Below, one piece after another: positions 53,771-62,962 of a stretch of 64,000 nucleotides of DNA. The notes beneath the pieces were generated by a model that saw only the letters and a program-made list of their open reading frames with translations, made no database searches and was not told the DNA's origin. Position numbers and translations under genes: made by a program. Position 1 is the stretch's first letter. Each line of letters starts with the position of its first letter. Origin of the DNA: Actinacidiphila yanglinensis (lineage in GTDB: Bacteria; Actinomycetota; Actinomycetes; Streptomycetales; Streptomycetaceae); the NCBI RefSeq assembly GCF_900107965.1, contig NZ_FNVU01000005.1:434001-498000 (forward strand), written 5' to 3'.

Positions 53771-55039
53771 ATGTCCCCCACCGGCACCTCCCCGCTCGGA
53801 ACGTCCCCCAGCAGCCCGCAGGGGCTGCCCCGCCGCCGGGTACTCGGCACCCTCGCCACGGCCGTCGCCGCCGGTCCGGTGCTCGCCGCCTGCGGCGCGC
53901 CCAGCAGCGGCAACTCCGACGACAAGCCGGCCGCCCCCACCGCGCTGGCCGGCAAGCCCTCGAAACCGGTCACGCTGAACATCCTCGACGTCGCGGGCAA
54001 CCTCGCCCTGACCCAGCCGATCATCGACGCCTTCAAGGCGGCGAACCCCGGCTACGTCTCCAAGATCACCACCACCACCGGCACCGCCCCCGAACTCGCC
54101 CCCAAGGTGCAGGCGCAGCAGCAGGCGGGCAACGTGCAGATCCAGCTGGTGCTGACCGGCACCGACGGGCTGTCGGCGGGCATCCAGAAGAGCCTGTGGT
54201 ACGACCTCAAGCCGTACTACCCCGCGTTCTTCCCCGACCTGATGTCCAACTACCAGCCCTCGGCCGCCGCCATGGCCACGCTGGCCCAGGACCAGGGCAT
54301 CGAGCTGGTGTGGTACCCCTCGGGCCCGCTGCTGGAGTACGACCCCGCCAAGGTCCCGACCCCGCCCACCACCACGGACGCCCTGCTGGACTGGGCCAAG
54401 GCCAACCCGGGGAAGTTCCAGTACGCCCAGCCGCGCAACTCCGGCCCGGGCCGCACCTTCCTGATGGGCCTGCCGTACCTGCTCGGCGACTCCGACCCGA
54501 CCGACCCGACCAACGGCTGGTCCAAGACGTGGGCGTACCTGACCGAGCTCAACAAGTACGCCGCCGCCTACCCGTCCAAGACCTCGGCGACGATGACGAA
54601 CATCGCCCAGGGCACCACGCACCTGATGGCCAGCACCACCGGCTGGTACATCAACCCGCGCGCGCTCGGCACGGTGCCGAAGTCCATGAGGGTCACCAAG
54701 TTCGACAGCATGACCTGGGTCAGCGACGCGCAGTACGGCGTCATCCCCAAGGGCGTCTCGAACGACGAGCTGATCGCCGCGATGAAGCTGCTGGCCTTCA
54801 TCCTCACGCCCGAGCAGCAGGCCGTCACCTACGACCAGGGGTACTTCTACCCCGGCCCCGCGGTGAAGGACGTCAGCATCACCCAGGCCCCGGCCGCCTC
54901 CCGCGCGACCCTGGCGAAGTACGGCGACCCGCGCTTCGACTCCTGGATCTCCGGCAACCCGATCAAGAACTCGCTGCCCGCCACCGCCCAGGTGACCGCG
55001 TTCGATCTCTGGGACAAGCGGATCGGCTCGACCAAGTGA
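53771..55039 (+). CDS. ABC substrate-binding lipoprotein (Tat type)
   Basis: 422 aa. RRRVLGTLATAVAAGPVLAAC: twin-arginine signal plus lipobox, Cys41. The rest is an extracellular solute-binding protein (family 1) with VTLNILDVAGN, AMKLLAFILTPEQQAV and LAKYGDPRF. Ligand unknown; probably the sugar acid degraded by the neighbours. 68 bp after the dehydratase, and overlapping the ATPase start by 4 nt. Confidence 0.93.
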   Translation: MSPTGTSPLGTSPSSPQGLPRRRVLGTLATAVAAGPVLAACGAPSSGNSDDKPAAPTALAGKPSKPVTLNILDVAGNLALTQPIIDAFKAANPGYVSKITTTTGTAPELAPKVQAQQQAGNVQIQLVLTGTDGLSAGIQKSLWYDLKPYYPAFFPDLMSNYQPSAAAMATLAQDQGIELVWYPSGPLLEYDPAKVPTPPTTTDALLDWAKANPGKFQYAQPRNSGPGRTFLMGLPYLLGDSDPTDPTNGWSKTWAYLTELNKYAAAYPSKTSATMTNIAQGTTHLMASTTGWYINPRALGTVPKSMRVTKFDSMTWVSDAQYGVIPKGVSNDELIAAMKLLAFILTPEQQAVTYDQGYFYPGPAVKDVSITQAPAASRATLAKYGDPRFDSWISGNPIKNSLPATAQVTAFDLWDKRIGSTK

Positions 55040-56397
55040 GCACGGTGACCGACATGACCGCCAGCGCGAGGACGCCCGCCACGAGGGCGGGCGGGGTCCG
55101 GGCCGCCTCCCAGCTCGGCGAGCTGCGCCTGCGCGGCATGAGCCGCGCGTACGGTGCGTACACCGCCCTGCACCCGCTCGATCTGACCGTCAGGGGCGGT
55201 GAGTTCGTCGCGCTGCTCGGCCCCTCCGGCTGCGGCAAGACGACCGCGCTGAACTGCCTGGCCGGGCTGCTGCCGCTGACCGCGGGCGAGATCCTGCTGG
55301 ACGGGAAGCGGGTGGACACCGTGCCGCCGGAGAAGCGCGGCTTCGGCATGGTGTTCCAGAACTACGCCCTCTTCCCGCACCTGACGGTGCGCGCCAACGT
55401 CGCCTTCGGGCTGAAGATGCGCGGCGTGCCGAAGGCCGAGATCCAGCGGCGGGTCGAGGAGGTGCTCCGGCTGGTCCGGCTCGGCGAGCACGCCCACAAG
55501 CACCCGGGGCAGCTTTCCGGCGGCCAGCAGCAGCGGGTGGCCATCGCCCGCGCCATCGTCATGGAGCCGCCCCTGGTGCTGATGGACGAGCCGCTGTCCA
55601 ACCTGGACGCCGCGCTGCGGCTGGAGATGCGCAGCGAGATCCGCCGGCTGCACCAGGAGTTCGGGCTGACCACGCTCTACGTGACGCACGACCAGGAGGA
55701 GGCGCTGTCCCTGGCCGACCGGCTGGTCGTCCTGGACGCCGGCCGGGTCAGCCAGATCGGCACCCCGGCCGAGCTGTACGAGCACCCCGCCGACCCGCAC
55801 GTCGCCGCCTTCATGGGCTACCGCAACCTGCTGGCGCTCGAGGTGGTGTCCGCGCGCGGGCCTGAGGTGGTCGCGGCCCGGCGCGGACTGCGGCTGACCG
55901 GGACCGTGGTGGGTGACGCGCGGGTGACGCAGGGGCAGCAGGTGACCGTCGCGATCCGTCCGGAGGACGTGCGGATCGCGGAGGAGGGCGAGCCCCGGGT
56001 CGCCGAGGCGGTGGCCGAGATCGTGGAGTACCACGGCAGGGTGCTGCACGTGGAGGCGGTCACCGCCGATGGCGACCGCGTCCACCTCCGGGCCGGGCGC
56101 GAGGTCAGGCCGGGCGACGCGATCGCGCTGGCGGTGGACGCGGAGCGTGCGCTGGTGTTCGGGGCGGGGGGTGCGCCGGCCGGGGCCGCGGAGCCCGGCG
56201 GGTCCGCGGAGCCCGGCGGGTCCGCGGAGCCTGACGAGCCGGGCGGGCCCGAGGGGTCCGCGGAATCCACTGGGCCGGCCACGCTCGCCAAGTCCGCCGA
56301 TTCGTCCGAGCCCGGCGATTCGTCCGAGCCCACCGCGTCCGCTGAATCCACCGCGTCCGCCGGGTCCGGCGAGTCCGCTGAGGAGGGGTCCCGGTGA
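55036..56397 (+). CDS. ABC import ATPase, PotA/UgpC-like
   Basis: 453 aa. Walker [10 protein letters not shown], signature [14 protein letters not shown], Walker B LVLMDEP, H-loop THDQEEAL, followed by a TOBE domain (~295-375). After ~375 there is a ~75-residue low-complexity tail of Glu/Ser/Pro/Gly repeats ([23 protein letters not shown]), rare for this family. GTG 55036 overlaps the binding-protein stop; GTG 55045 and ATG 55054 are in frame. The stop overlaps the next gene by 4 nt. Confidence 0.93.
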   Translation: MSTVTDMTASARTPATRAGGVRAASQLGELRLRGMSRAYGAYTALHPLDLTVRGGEFVALLGPSGCGKTTALNCLAGLLPLTAGEILLDGKRVDTVPPEKRGFGMVFQNYALFPHLTVRANVAFGLKMRGVPKAEIQRRVEEVLRLVRLGEHAHKHPGQLSGGQQQRVAIARAIVMEPPLVLMDEPLSNLDAALRLEMRSEIRRLHQEFGLTTLYVTHDQEEALSLADRLVVLDAGRVSQIGTPAELYEHPADPHVAAFMGYRNLLALEVVSARGPEVVAARRGLRLTGTVVGDARVTQGQQVTVAIRPEDVRIAEEGEPRVAEAVAEIVEYHGRVLHVEAVTADGDRVHLRAGREVRPGDAIALAVDAERALVFGAGGAPAGAAEPGGSAEPGGSAEPDEPGGPEGSAESTGPATLAKSADSSEPGDSSEPTASAESTASAGSGESAEEGSR

Positions 56398-57317
56398 GCG
56401 GTCCTGCGACGAGCGGCGCGACGATCCCGGCCGGGAGCGAGCCGAAGGCGGCGCTGCGCCACCGGCTGGCCGAACGCGGCGTGGACCGGACGCTGCTGCT
56501 GGTGCTGCCCGCCGCGCTCGCGGTGATCGCGCTGTTCTGCTACCCGTTCCTGTACGGCCTCCAGCTGTCCTTCCAGCCGGCCAAGGGCGGCGCCCTCGGG
56601 GCGTACCGGCAGTTCTTCTCCGAGCCGTTCTCCCGCAAGTCGATCTGGGCCACCTTCTCGCTGGCCCTGCCCGCCTCGCTGATCAACGTCGGGGTGTCCG
56701 TGCCGATCTCGTACCGGATGCGGCGCGAGTTCCGCGGAAAGCGGCTGCTGCTCGCCCTGCTGGTCGTCCCGATCACCCTGGGCACGGTGCTCACCGCCGA
56801 GGGCATCCTGGAGTTCTACGGCCCGGCCGGCTGGTTCAACCGCACCCTGCACCTGCTGGGGCTGGCGGACTCGCCGATGCACCTCACCATGAACTACACC
56901 GGGGTGCTGCTCTCGCTGATCATCAGCGGCTTCCCCTTCGCCTACCTGCTGACCCACTCGTACCTCTCCGGCATCCACCCGAGCCTGGAGAAGGCAGCGT
57001 CCACGCTGGGCGCCGGCTGGTGGCAGCGGTTCCGGTACATCACCTTCCCGCTGCTGCTGCCCGGGCTGCTGACCACCTTCAGCCTGTGCTTCGTGCTGGC
57101 GTTCGCCGTCTTCCCCTCGGCGATGATGGTCGGCGACCCCAACGGCAGCACCCACGTCATCTCCATCGAGGCGTACCAGGCCGCCCTGGAGCGCTTCGAC
57201 TACGCGCAGGGCAGCGCCGACGCGATGATCATGACCGCGCTGATGCTCGTCGTCCTGGTCGCCGTCGCCGTGCTGCGCTCCCGGCTCTACCGCGGATCCA
57301 CCGGAGGCAAGGGATGA
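56394..57317 (+). CDS. ABC permease 1 (MalF/PotB type)
   Basis: 307 aa with six membrane helices. The EAA loop is in LEKAASTLGAGWWQRFRYITFPLLLPGL. GTG overlaps the ATPase stop and the stop overlaps the second permease ATG, so the three are coupled. Imports the solute delivered by the lipoprotein. Confidence 0.93.
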   Translation: MSGPATSGATIPAGSEPKAALRHRLAERGVDRTLLLVLPAALAVIALFCYPFLYGLQLSFQPAKGGALGAYRQFFSEPFSRKSIWATFSLALPASLINVGVSVPISYRMRREFRGKRLLLALLVVPITLGTVLTAEGILEFYGPAGWFNRTLHLLGLADSPMHLTMNYTGVLLSLIISGFPFAYLLTHSYLSGIHPSLEKAASTLGAGWWQRFRYITFPLLLPGLLTTFSLCFVLAFAVFPSAMMVGDPNGSTHVISIEAYQAALERFDYAQGSADAMIMTALMLVVLVAVAVLRSRLYRGSTGGKG

Positions 57318-58225
57318 GCGCGAGCGTGCACGCGGCCGATTCCACGGCGGGCTCCGGGCCCGCTCCGGCCACCGGCCCCGCTCCCGGTGCCACGGCCCGG
57401 CGCCGCGGGGGGCTCGCCCTGCGGCCGGGGACCTGGCTCACCTGGGCGGTGCTGGCGTTCTTCTTCGTCAACCTGCTCGGGGTCATCGGCACCGTGCTGG
57501 TCGACTCGCTCGGCAGCCGGTGGTTCGCCAGCTGGCTGCCCTCGGGCTGGACCGGCCACTGGTACAGCGACGCCTGGAAGGAGTTCTCGCTGGGCCAGGT
57601 GCTGGGCACCACCGTCGAGGTGACCTTCCTCGTGGTGCTCCTGTCGCTGGTGCTGGCGGTGCCCGCCTCCTACGCCCTGGCCCGCCGGGACTTCCCCGGC
57701 AAGAAGCTGCTCACCACGTTGTTCGTGCTGCCGATCCTGGTCCCGCCGATCGCGTACGGCATCCCGATGGCGACCGTGCTCTACAAGTTCCACCTGGCCG
57801 GCTCGCTCACGGGTGTGGTGCTCGCGAACCTGGTGCCGTCCATCCCGTTCGTGATCTTCACGATGACGCCGTTCATCGAGCAGGTCGACCCGAAGATCGA
57901 GGCGGCGGCCCGGATGTGCGGGGCCTCCACCTGGACGGTGCTGACCCGGATCCTCGCGCCGCTGCTGCTGCCGGGCATCCTCGCGGCCGGAATCCTGGTG
58001 CTGGTGCGGACGTTCGGCATGTTCGAACTCACCTTCCTGACCGCCGGTCCGACCAGCCAGACCCTCATCGTGGCGCTGTTCTCCGCGGTCAACTCGGCCG
58101 GAATCCGCAGCACCCAGTCCATCGACGCAATGGCCGTCCTCTACACCGGGACGATGGCCGTCCTGCTGCTGGTCGCGCTCCGCTTCGTCAATCCCACCCA
58201 GCTCGTGACCCGTTCGTCGGACTGA
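57314..58225 (+). CDS. ABC permease 2 (MalG/PotC type)
   Basis: 303 aa, six helices after a ~35-residue Pro/Ala-rich N-terminus. EAA loop IEAAARMCGASTWTVLTRILAPLLLPGI. Second half of the membrane channel. Last gene of the operon; a short palindrome follows. Confidence 0.92.
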   Translation: MSASVHAADSTAGSGPAPATGPAPGATARRRGGLALRPGTWLTWAVLAFFFVNLLGVIGTVLVDSLGSRWFASWLPSGWTGHWYSDAWKEFSLGQVLGTTVEVTFLVVLLSLVLAVPASYALARRDFPGKKLLTTLFVLPILVPPIAYGIPMATVLYKFHLAGSLTGVVLANLVPSIPFVIFTMTPFIEQVDPKIEAAARMCGASTWTVLTRILAPLLLPGILAAGILVLVRTFGMFELTFLTAGPTSQTLIVALFSAVNSAGIRSTQSIDAMAVLYTGTMAVLLLVALRFVNPTQLVTRSSD

Positions 58226-58243
58226 CCGGAAGGAGCGGTCGGG

Positions 58244-58257
58244 CACCCGGCCGGGTG
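58244..58257 (+). terminator. Short palindrome after the ABC operon
   Basis: CACCCGG meets CCGGGTG without a loop, 18 bp after the permease stop. A weak candidate terminator. Confidence 0.4.
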
Positions 58258-58382
58258 GGCAACCCCGAGCGATTTCGCGCCGATTCGGCGAACGTGCGGA
58301 GCCGGCTACTTGTGGAGGCCGCCATCCTGATGGTGCCCTTGTGGCGTGTGAGGCAATCGATGCCGAGGAGGTGCACGAGCCT

Positions 58383-58961
58383 ATGATCAAGCGCATAGTC
58401 GCCGTGGCGGCGCTGGTTCCGGCGATGCTGGGCACGACGTCCGCCGTCGCATCGGCGCAGTCCGCGCCGAAGGCGACCGCGGCGGTGGTCACCCTGACCT
58501 ACGACGACAGCCAGGCGGGGCAGTGGGCGAGCGCGATCACGCAAGGAGCGCAGAACTGGAACGCCGCCCTGCACAACGTGCAACTGAAGCCCGCCAGTTC
58601 ACGCGGCTCCGCCGACTACGTCTACGTGGCGACCGCCGGCTGGCCCCAGACGACGCTGGGGCCGGTCTTCCCCGGCGACAGCGGTGAGGTGCAACTCGGC
58701 CAGGAGGCACTGGACGAGGGATACGACGCGACCCGGATCGCGGCGCACGAGACCGGGCACATCTTCGGTCTGCTCGACGACTACACCGGCCCGTGCTCGG
58801 AGCTCATGTCCGGCCACGGACCCGGCACTTCCTGCACCAACGCCCTCCCGAGCGCGGCCGAGGCGGCGCAGGTCGACCGGACCTACGCGGGGGACGCGGC
58901 GGCTCCGCGCGTGAAGCACCACCAGATCGTGGTCGACGTCTGGTCGAACGCGGCCCACTGA
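58383..58961 (+). CDS. snpA: Snapalysin-type zinc metalloprotease (M7)
   Basis: 192 aa. Signal peptide (~1-26, MIKRIVAVAALVPAMLGTTSAVASAQS). The catalytic motif HETGHIFGLLD (His122, Glu123, His126, Asp132) matches HExxHxxGxxD of peptidase family M7, the smallest known metalloproteases, with a C-terminal Cys pair in CSELMSGHGPGTSC. It is secreted and cleaves small peptides/milk protein in known members. Start ATG 58383 with GAGGAGG 11 nt upstream. The usual neighbouring LysR activator gene is absent. Confidence 0.92.
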   Translation: MIKRIVAVAALVPAMLGTTSAVASAQSAPKATAAVVTLTYDDSQAGQWASAITQGAQNWNAALHNVQLKPASSRGSADYVYVATAGWPQTTLGPVFPGDSGEVQLGQEALDEGYDATRIAAHETGHIFGLLDDYTGPCSELMSGHGPGTSCTNALPSAAEAAQVDRTYAGDAAAPRVKHHQIVVDVWSNAAH

Positions 58962-59007
58962 TCCACCGTCACCTCGCCTCACCGGCAACCGGGTTGAGGC
59001 AGACCCG

Positions 59008-59041
59008 AGGGGCCGCGCCCCGGATCCCGGACGCGGCCCCT
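59008..59041. terminator. Bidirectional terminator between convergent genes
   Basis: AGGGGCCGCG (59008-59017) pairs with CGCGGCCCCT (59032-59041) around a 14-nt loop, between the snapalysin gene and the convergent small secreted protein. Confidence 0.75.
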
Positions 59042-59065
59042 CTCCGGCTCGATGCCTCGGTGAGG

Positions 59066-59371
59066 TCAGCTGCCACCCTCGGCCGGGACCGGGTGGTCCC
59101 CGTGGTACCAGAGCTCGGTGGCATTGGCCCCGCCGCAGTAGAAGTACCCTCCGTCCACCGCGTTCTGCGCCTGGTTGATATCCCTGTCCCGTGCACACGA
59201 GGCCGGGTTGTCGTAGGTGAAGATGTAGTAGTTGGCGTCGGCCGCAACCGTCGGAGCGGCCGAGGCGGTCGCGGCGGAGGCCGGTCCCGCGGTGAGGGCA
59301 AGAGCTGCGGCGGCCATGCCGCCGGCAAGGGCGACCGATGCAGTGAATTTCTTCACGCGCGCGGCGATCAT
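59066..59371 (-). CDS. Small secreted protein of unknown function
   Basis: 101 aa. Signal peptide MIAARVKKFTASVALAGGMAAAALALTAGPASA, then ~65 residues with two Cys (PASCARDRD and FYCGGAN) that probably form a disulphide. No recognised domain. The start ATG lacks a good ribosome site, so the exact start is uncertain. Confidence 0.7.
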   Translation of the reverse strand: MIAARVKKFTASVALAGGMAAAALALTAGPASAATASAAPTVAADANYYIFTYDNPASCARDRDINQAQNAVDGGYFYCGGANATELWYHGDHPVPAEGGS

Positions 59372-59701
59372 CAAGAGGTAGGTCCTTATGGCTGGCACTG
59401 CTTCGAAAGGGGCAACGGGGGTGCGTTGACCCTCCATTGGTCGAGATTCGACCCTAGGGCGGAGAGCGGCGGTGAACCTGTCACGGCCGCACACCCCGTA
59501 CCGCGGGAGCTGTCGGATCGCCACACCGTCGACCGGCCCGGCCCGGCCCGGGCAGAAGGCCTGGACGCGCCGGGACATGGTGTCCTCGACGCGAGCGCGG
59601 TGTCCGTGGCGGCACAGTGCCTGCAAAGGTGAGGCATAGCGGGGGCCGTCGGCAGGCGTCAGTACCGGCAGGAGGGGGCAACGGGCCGCCGGGGAGCGAA
59701 G
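59372..59701. other. 330-bp divergent gap
   Basis: Lies between the small secreted protein and the sigma gene. The 11-mer GGGGCAACGGG occurs at 59409-59419 and 59675-59685. No gene or clear promoter is visible; GGGGAG at 59691-59696 is the sigma gene's ribosome site. Confidence 0.45.
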
Positions 59702-60352
59702 GTGATCATGGATGCCGAAGACCAGGACGTGTTCCGGGAGTTCGTGGCGAACCGATCCACCGCGCTGCTGAGGACCGCCGTGCTGCTCAGCGGCGGCGAC
59801 CGGCACGCGGCGGAGGACCTGCTGCAGAACGCGCTGGTCAAGGTGGCCAACCGGTGGCACCGGATCGACGAACCGGAGGCGTACGTCCGGCAGGTGCTGT
59901 ACCGGCAGCAGGTCAGCCGGTGGCGGCTGAAGGGGCGCCGCAAGGAACTGACCGTCGCCGAACCGCCGGAGGGGGCGGCCGGGGGTGACGGCACCGGCGC
60001 CGCCGAGTTGCGGCTGGTGATACGCGGGGCCCTGGCTCGCCTGACCACCCGCCAGCGCACCGTGCTCGTCCTGCGCTACTTCGAGGACCTGCCCGAGGCC
60101 GAAGTGGCCCGCATGCTCGGCTGCTCGGTCGGCACGGTGCGCTCCACCACCCACCGCTCGCTCGCCCGGCTGCGCGCTCTGGTACCCGAGTGGGGCGCCC
60201 TCGACGAGCCCGCCGGGCCGGACTCGCCGCACGCGGAAGCCACGGGGAGTCAGGCCCGCGGCCGGCCCACCACTCCCGCGCCGCCTTCCGACGACCACCG
60301 TGGCGACGCCAGTCCCGCGTCCGCCGGCACCCCTGTGGAGGTACGACCGTGA
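59702..60352 (+). CDS. ECF sigma factor, SigE family
   Basis: 216 aa. Region 2 (FREFVANRSTALLRTAVLLSGGDRHAAEDLLQNALVKVANRW) and region 4 (LARLTTRQRTVLVLRYFEDLPEAEVARMLGCSVGTVRSTTHRSLARLRAL) of the actinobacterial SigE family, without a C-terminal sensor. GTG start with GGGGAG 5 nt upstream. The 50-residue C-terminal tail is Pro/Ala-rich. It overlaps the next gene by 4 nt. Confidence 0.94.
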   Translation: MIMDAEDQDVFREFVANRSTALLRTAVLLSGGDRHAAEDLLQNALVKVANRWHRIDEPEAYVRQVLYRQQVSRWRLKGRRKELTVAEPPEGAAGGDGTGAAELRLVIRGALARLTTRQRTVLVLRYFEDLPEAEVARMLGCSVGTVRSTTHRSLARLRALVPEWGALDEPAGPDSPHAEATGSQARGRPTTPAPPSDDHRGDASPASAGTPVEVRP

Positions 60353-61572
60353 CCTTCGACGAACTCGTCCGTGACACCTTGCACGAGCAGGCGGCGTCCG
60401 CCCGGCCCGCGCCCGCCGACCTCGCCGAGCGGGTCCTCGCCCGCCGCGTCCGCCGCAGGAACCGCGGTCTCACCGCCGCCGTCGTCGCGGTCGCGGCCGT
60501 CACCGCCGCGGTGATCACGCCCACCGCGCTCGACCGGGGTGGCAACGGCCCGTCAGAGAGCTCGGGCGTCAGCGGCGTCGAGAGCCATCCGTCGCAGTCG
60601 CCGCCCCTCGACCGCATCGCGGCCGGTGACCAGGTGCTGGCCGCCTACTACTCGACCCGGAGCGTGCGCCAGCCCGACCACGACGTGATCCAGACCCGTA
60701 CCTACCACCTGCTGAACCCGCGCACCGGCCGCTACACCTCGGACCCGCGCTGGTCCGACGTGGCCGTCGCCCCCGGGCTGCGCACCGCCGTCGTCATCGA
60801 ACAGACCCTGCCGGCACGCCGGGTGGGCCTCCTCGACCTCGCCACGGACCAGGTGACCCGCTGGATCCCGGTGCCGCAGGGCGCCGGCGCGGTGGCCGTC
60901 TCCCCGGACGGCGGCAAGGCGGTGGTCACCACCTACGACCAGAACCCGAACCGCCTGTTCTGGGCGAAACGTTCCATGGTCAACGACACGTACCAGCCGC
61001 GGGCGGAGTACTCCCGTACCGGTTTCGCCGTCGTCGACCTGCCGTCCGGAGCGTCGCAGTGGCATCCGGTGGCACCCGACGTCTCCGTGCCGTTCGAGGC
61101 CTTTCCCCGATCCGGCTCGGCGCTGCTGTTCAGCGCCGACGGCTCCCTGCTGATGGACCGGAGGATGACGGCGCCCGTGACCGTCTTCCGCCGTCTCGAC
61201 GGCACCGCGGTGCCCGCGCCGGGAAGGGAGAAGTACGAGGACACCGAGGGCGTGCCGGCCGGGCTGTCCCCCGACGGCACCCTGATGGCGGGAGGTTCCG
61301 CCGGCCACGGTTGGTCGACCGCCACCGAGGTGCTCGACCCGGTCACCGGCAAGCGGGTCGCGCTGCAACGGGGGGAGGTACTCCTGGCCTGGGTCGACGA
61401 CAGGCACCTCATCGCGTGGGACATCATGCCCGGCAGCACGAACGAGTTCGGCACACGGCTGGTGCTGGTCACCGTCGGCGGCAGCAAGGAGGTTCCCCTC
61501 TCCGGGCCACGGCACACGACCACTGACGAACCGTCACCCGGAGGCTGGGAGCCCGTCTTCGCCCACCGCTGA
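60349..61572 (+). CDS. Membrane-anchored beta-propeller-like partner of the sigma factor
   Basis: 407 aa. A ~40-residue cytoplasmic N-terminus (TFDELVRDTLHEQAASARPAPADLAERVL), one membrane helix (~41-60), then an outer domain with WD40/TolB-like blades (GAVAVSPDGGKAVVT, LLFSADGSLL, GLSPDGTLMAGG). The layout matches the regulatory partners of SigE-type operons, which may act as anti-sigma factors, though no zinc anti-sigma motif (HxxxCxxC) is present. GTG overlaps the sigma stop. Confidence 0.8.
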   Translation: MTFDELVRDTLHEQAASARPAPADLAERVLARRVRRRNRGLTAAVVAVAAVTAAVITPTALDRGGNGPSESSGVSGVESHPSQSPPLDRIAAGDQVLAAYYSTRSVRQPDHDVIQTRTYHLLNPRTGRYTSDPRWSDVAVAPGLRTAVVIEQTLPARRVGLLDLATDQVTRWIPVPQGAGAVAVSPDGGKAVVTTYDQNPNRLFWAKRSMVNDTYQPRAEYSRTGFAVVDLPSGASQWHPVAPDVSVPFEAFPRSGSALLFSADGSLLMDRRMTAPVTVFRRLDGTAVPAPGREKYEDTEGVPAGLSPDGTLMAGGSAGHGWSTATEVLDPVTGKRVALQRGEVLLAWVDDRHLIAWDIMPGSTNEFGTRLVLVTVGGSKEVPLSGPRHTTTDEPSPGGWEPVFAHR

Positions 61573-61592
61573 ACCGGGCGGGGCCGGGCGGG

Positions 61593-62921
61593 TCAGGCGG
61601 TGGTGGTGGCGCGGAGGGTGAGCAGGGTGATCTCGCTGGGGGCGAAGACCCGGAAGGGCGGGCCCCAGAAGCCGGTGCCGCGGCTGGTGTAGAGCTGGGT
61701 GCGCTCGCCGTGCTCGCTCAGGCCGTGGACGACCGGCTGGTCGACGCGGACGAGGTAGTGGAACGGCCAGATCTGGCCGCCGTGGGTGTGCCCGGAGATC
61801 TGCAGGTCGACACCGGCGGCAGCGGCCTGCCCGACGTACTTGGGCTGGTGCGCGACGAGCAGGACCGGCCGGTCCGGGTCCGCCCCGTCCAGCGCGCCGG
61901 CCAGGTTCGCGCGGTGCCCGGCCAGGCCGGAGGACTCCGCGGTGACGTCGTCCACGCCCGCGAGGACGAGGTGGTCCCCGCCGCGCTCCACCACGACATG
62001 GCGGTTGTGCAGCGGTTCCCAGCCGAGGTCCGCCATGCGGTCGAGCCAGCCCTGGGCCTCCCCGAAGTACTCGTGGTTCCCGGTGACGTAGACCTTCGCC
62101 AGCCGCGACCGGATCGTCCCGAGCGGCGCGGACTGCTCCTGCCGCTGGGCGGGGGTGCCGTCCGCGATGTCGCCGGCGTGGACCACGACGTCGGCGTCGA
62201 GCGCGTTGACCGCCTCGGTGACCCGCGCCGACCAGCGGGCCCGGTCGATCGGCCCGTAGTGGGTGTCGGCCAGCACCACGACGCGGGTGCCGTCGAGGCC
62301 GGCGCCGAGCCGCGGCACGCGGACGTCGACCCGTTTCACCCGGGGCACGCGCATGGCCTCGTGGTGGCCCCAGGCCAGCAGCACGGCCGAGACCGCGGCG
62401 ACGGCCACGGCGACGATCCTCGCGCGGTGCGCGCCGCCGGCGTCGAGGCCGAGCAGCACCAGGTGCACCAGGCCGCCCAGCACCGACCAGGTGAACAGCA
62501 CCCAGACCACCCCGAGGGTGCTGTCCGCGATCCGAGCCGCGCGGTCGGCCCGCCGCCGCCCGTGGCCCGCGGTGATCAGGAAGGGGAAGGAGACCAGCGC
62601 GACGGCGAAGACGACGGTGCCGGCGAGGAACACCGGGAACGGCCAGCCGGCGCCGGAGCCGAACAGCGTCCACCAGGGCAGCACGAACAGCAGCGCGAGG
62701 ACGAGGAAGACGACGGTGGTGCCCAGCCGCCGGCGCAGCGACCCCCGGGGACGCCCGCTCCCGGGCTCGCCACCGGTCCCGGATTCGGTCCCGGTTCCGG
62801 GCGCGGCCCCGGCGTCCGGCGCGCTGTCGGCCGCGGGCCGGGCGCCGGCCGGTGCGCGCTCCGGTTCCCCGCCGGGCGCCCGCGTCCCCGCCTCCGCCCG
62901 GATGGATTCGCTCTCCGTCAC
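61593..62921 (-). CDS. Membrane metallophosphoesterase (YkuE-like)
   Basis: 442 aa. After a Gly/Pro-rich ~65-residue head, four membrane helices (~65-195), then a calcineurin-type phosphoesterase: LADTHYG, HAGDIADG, VTGNHEY, VAHQP, SGHTHGGQ. Di-metal active site complete. Substrate unknown; homologues act on lipid or nucleotide phosphates. GTG 62921 has AGGGG 8 nt upstream; an ATG at 62966 is in frame but overlaps the sigma gene's end. Confidence 0.9.
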   Translation of the reverse strand: MTESESIRAEAGTRAPGGEPERAPAGARPAADSAPDAGAAPGTGTESGTGGEPGSGRPRGSLRRRLGTTVVFLVLALLFVLPWWTLFGSGAGWPFPVFLAGTVVFAVALVSFPFLITAGHGRRRADRAARIADSTLGVVWVLFTWSVLGGLVHLVLLGLDAGGAHRARIVAVAVAAVSAVLLAWGHHEAMRVPRVKRVDVRVPRLGAGLDGTRVVVLADTHYGPIDRARWSARVTEAVNALDADVVVHAGDIADGTPAQRQEQSAPLGTIRSRLAKVYVTGNHEYFGEAQGWLDRMADLGWEPLHNRHVVVERGGDHLVLAGVDDVTAESSGLAGHRANLAGALDGADPDRPVLLVAHQPKYVGQAAAAGVDLQISGHTHGGQIWPFHYLVRVDQPVVHGLSEHGERTQLYTSRGTGFWGPPFRVFAPSEITLLTLRATTTA

Positions 62922-62962
62922 TGCGCCGCCCCTCACACCCGCCGTCCTGCCGTCACCCCCCA

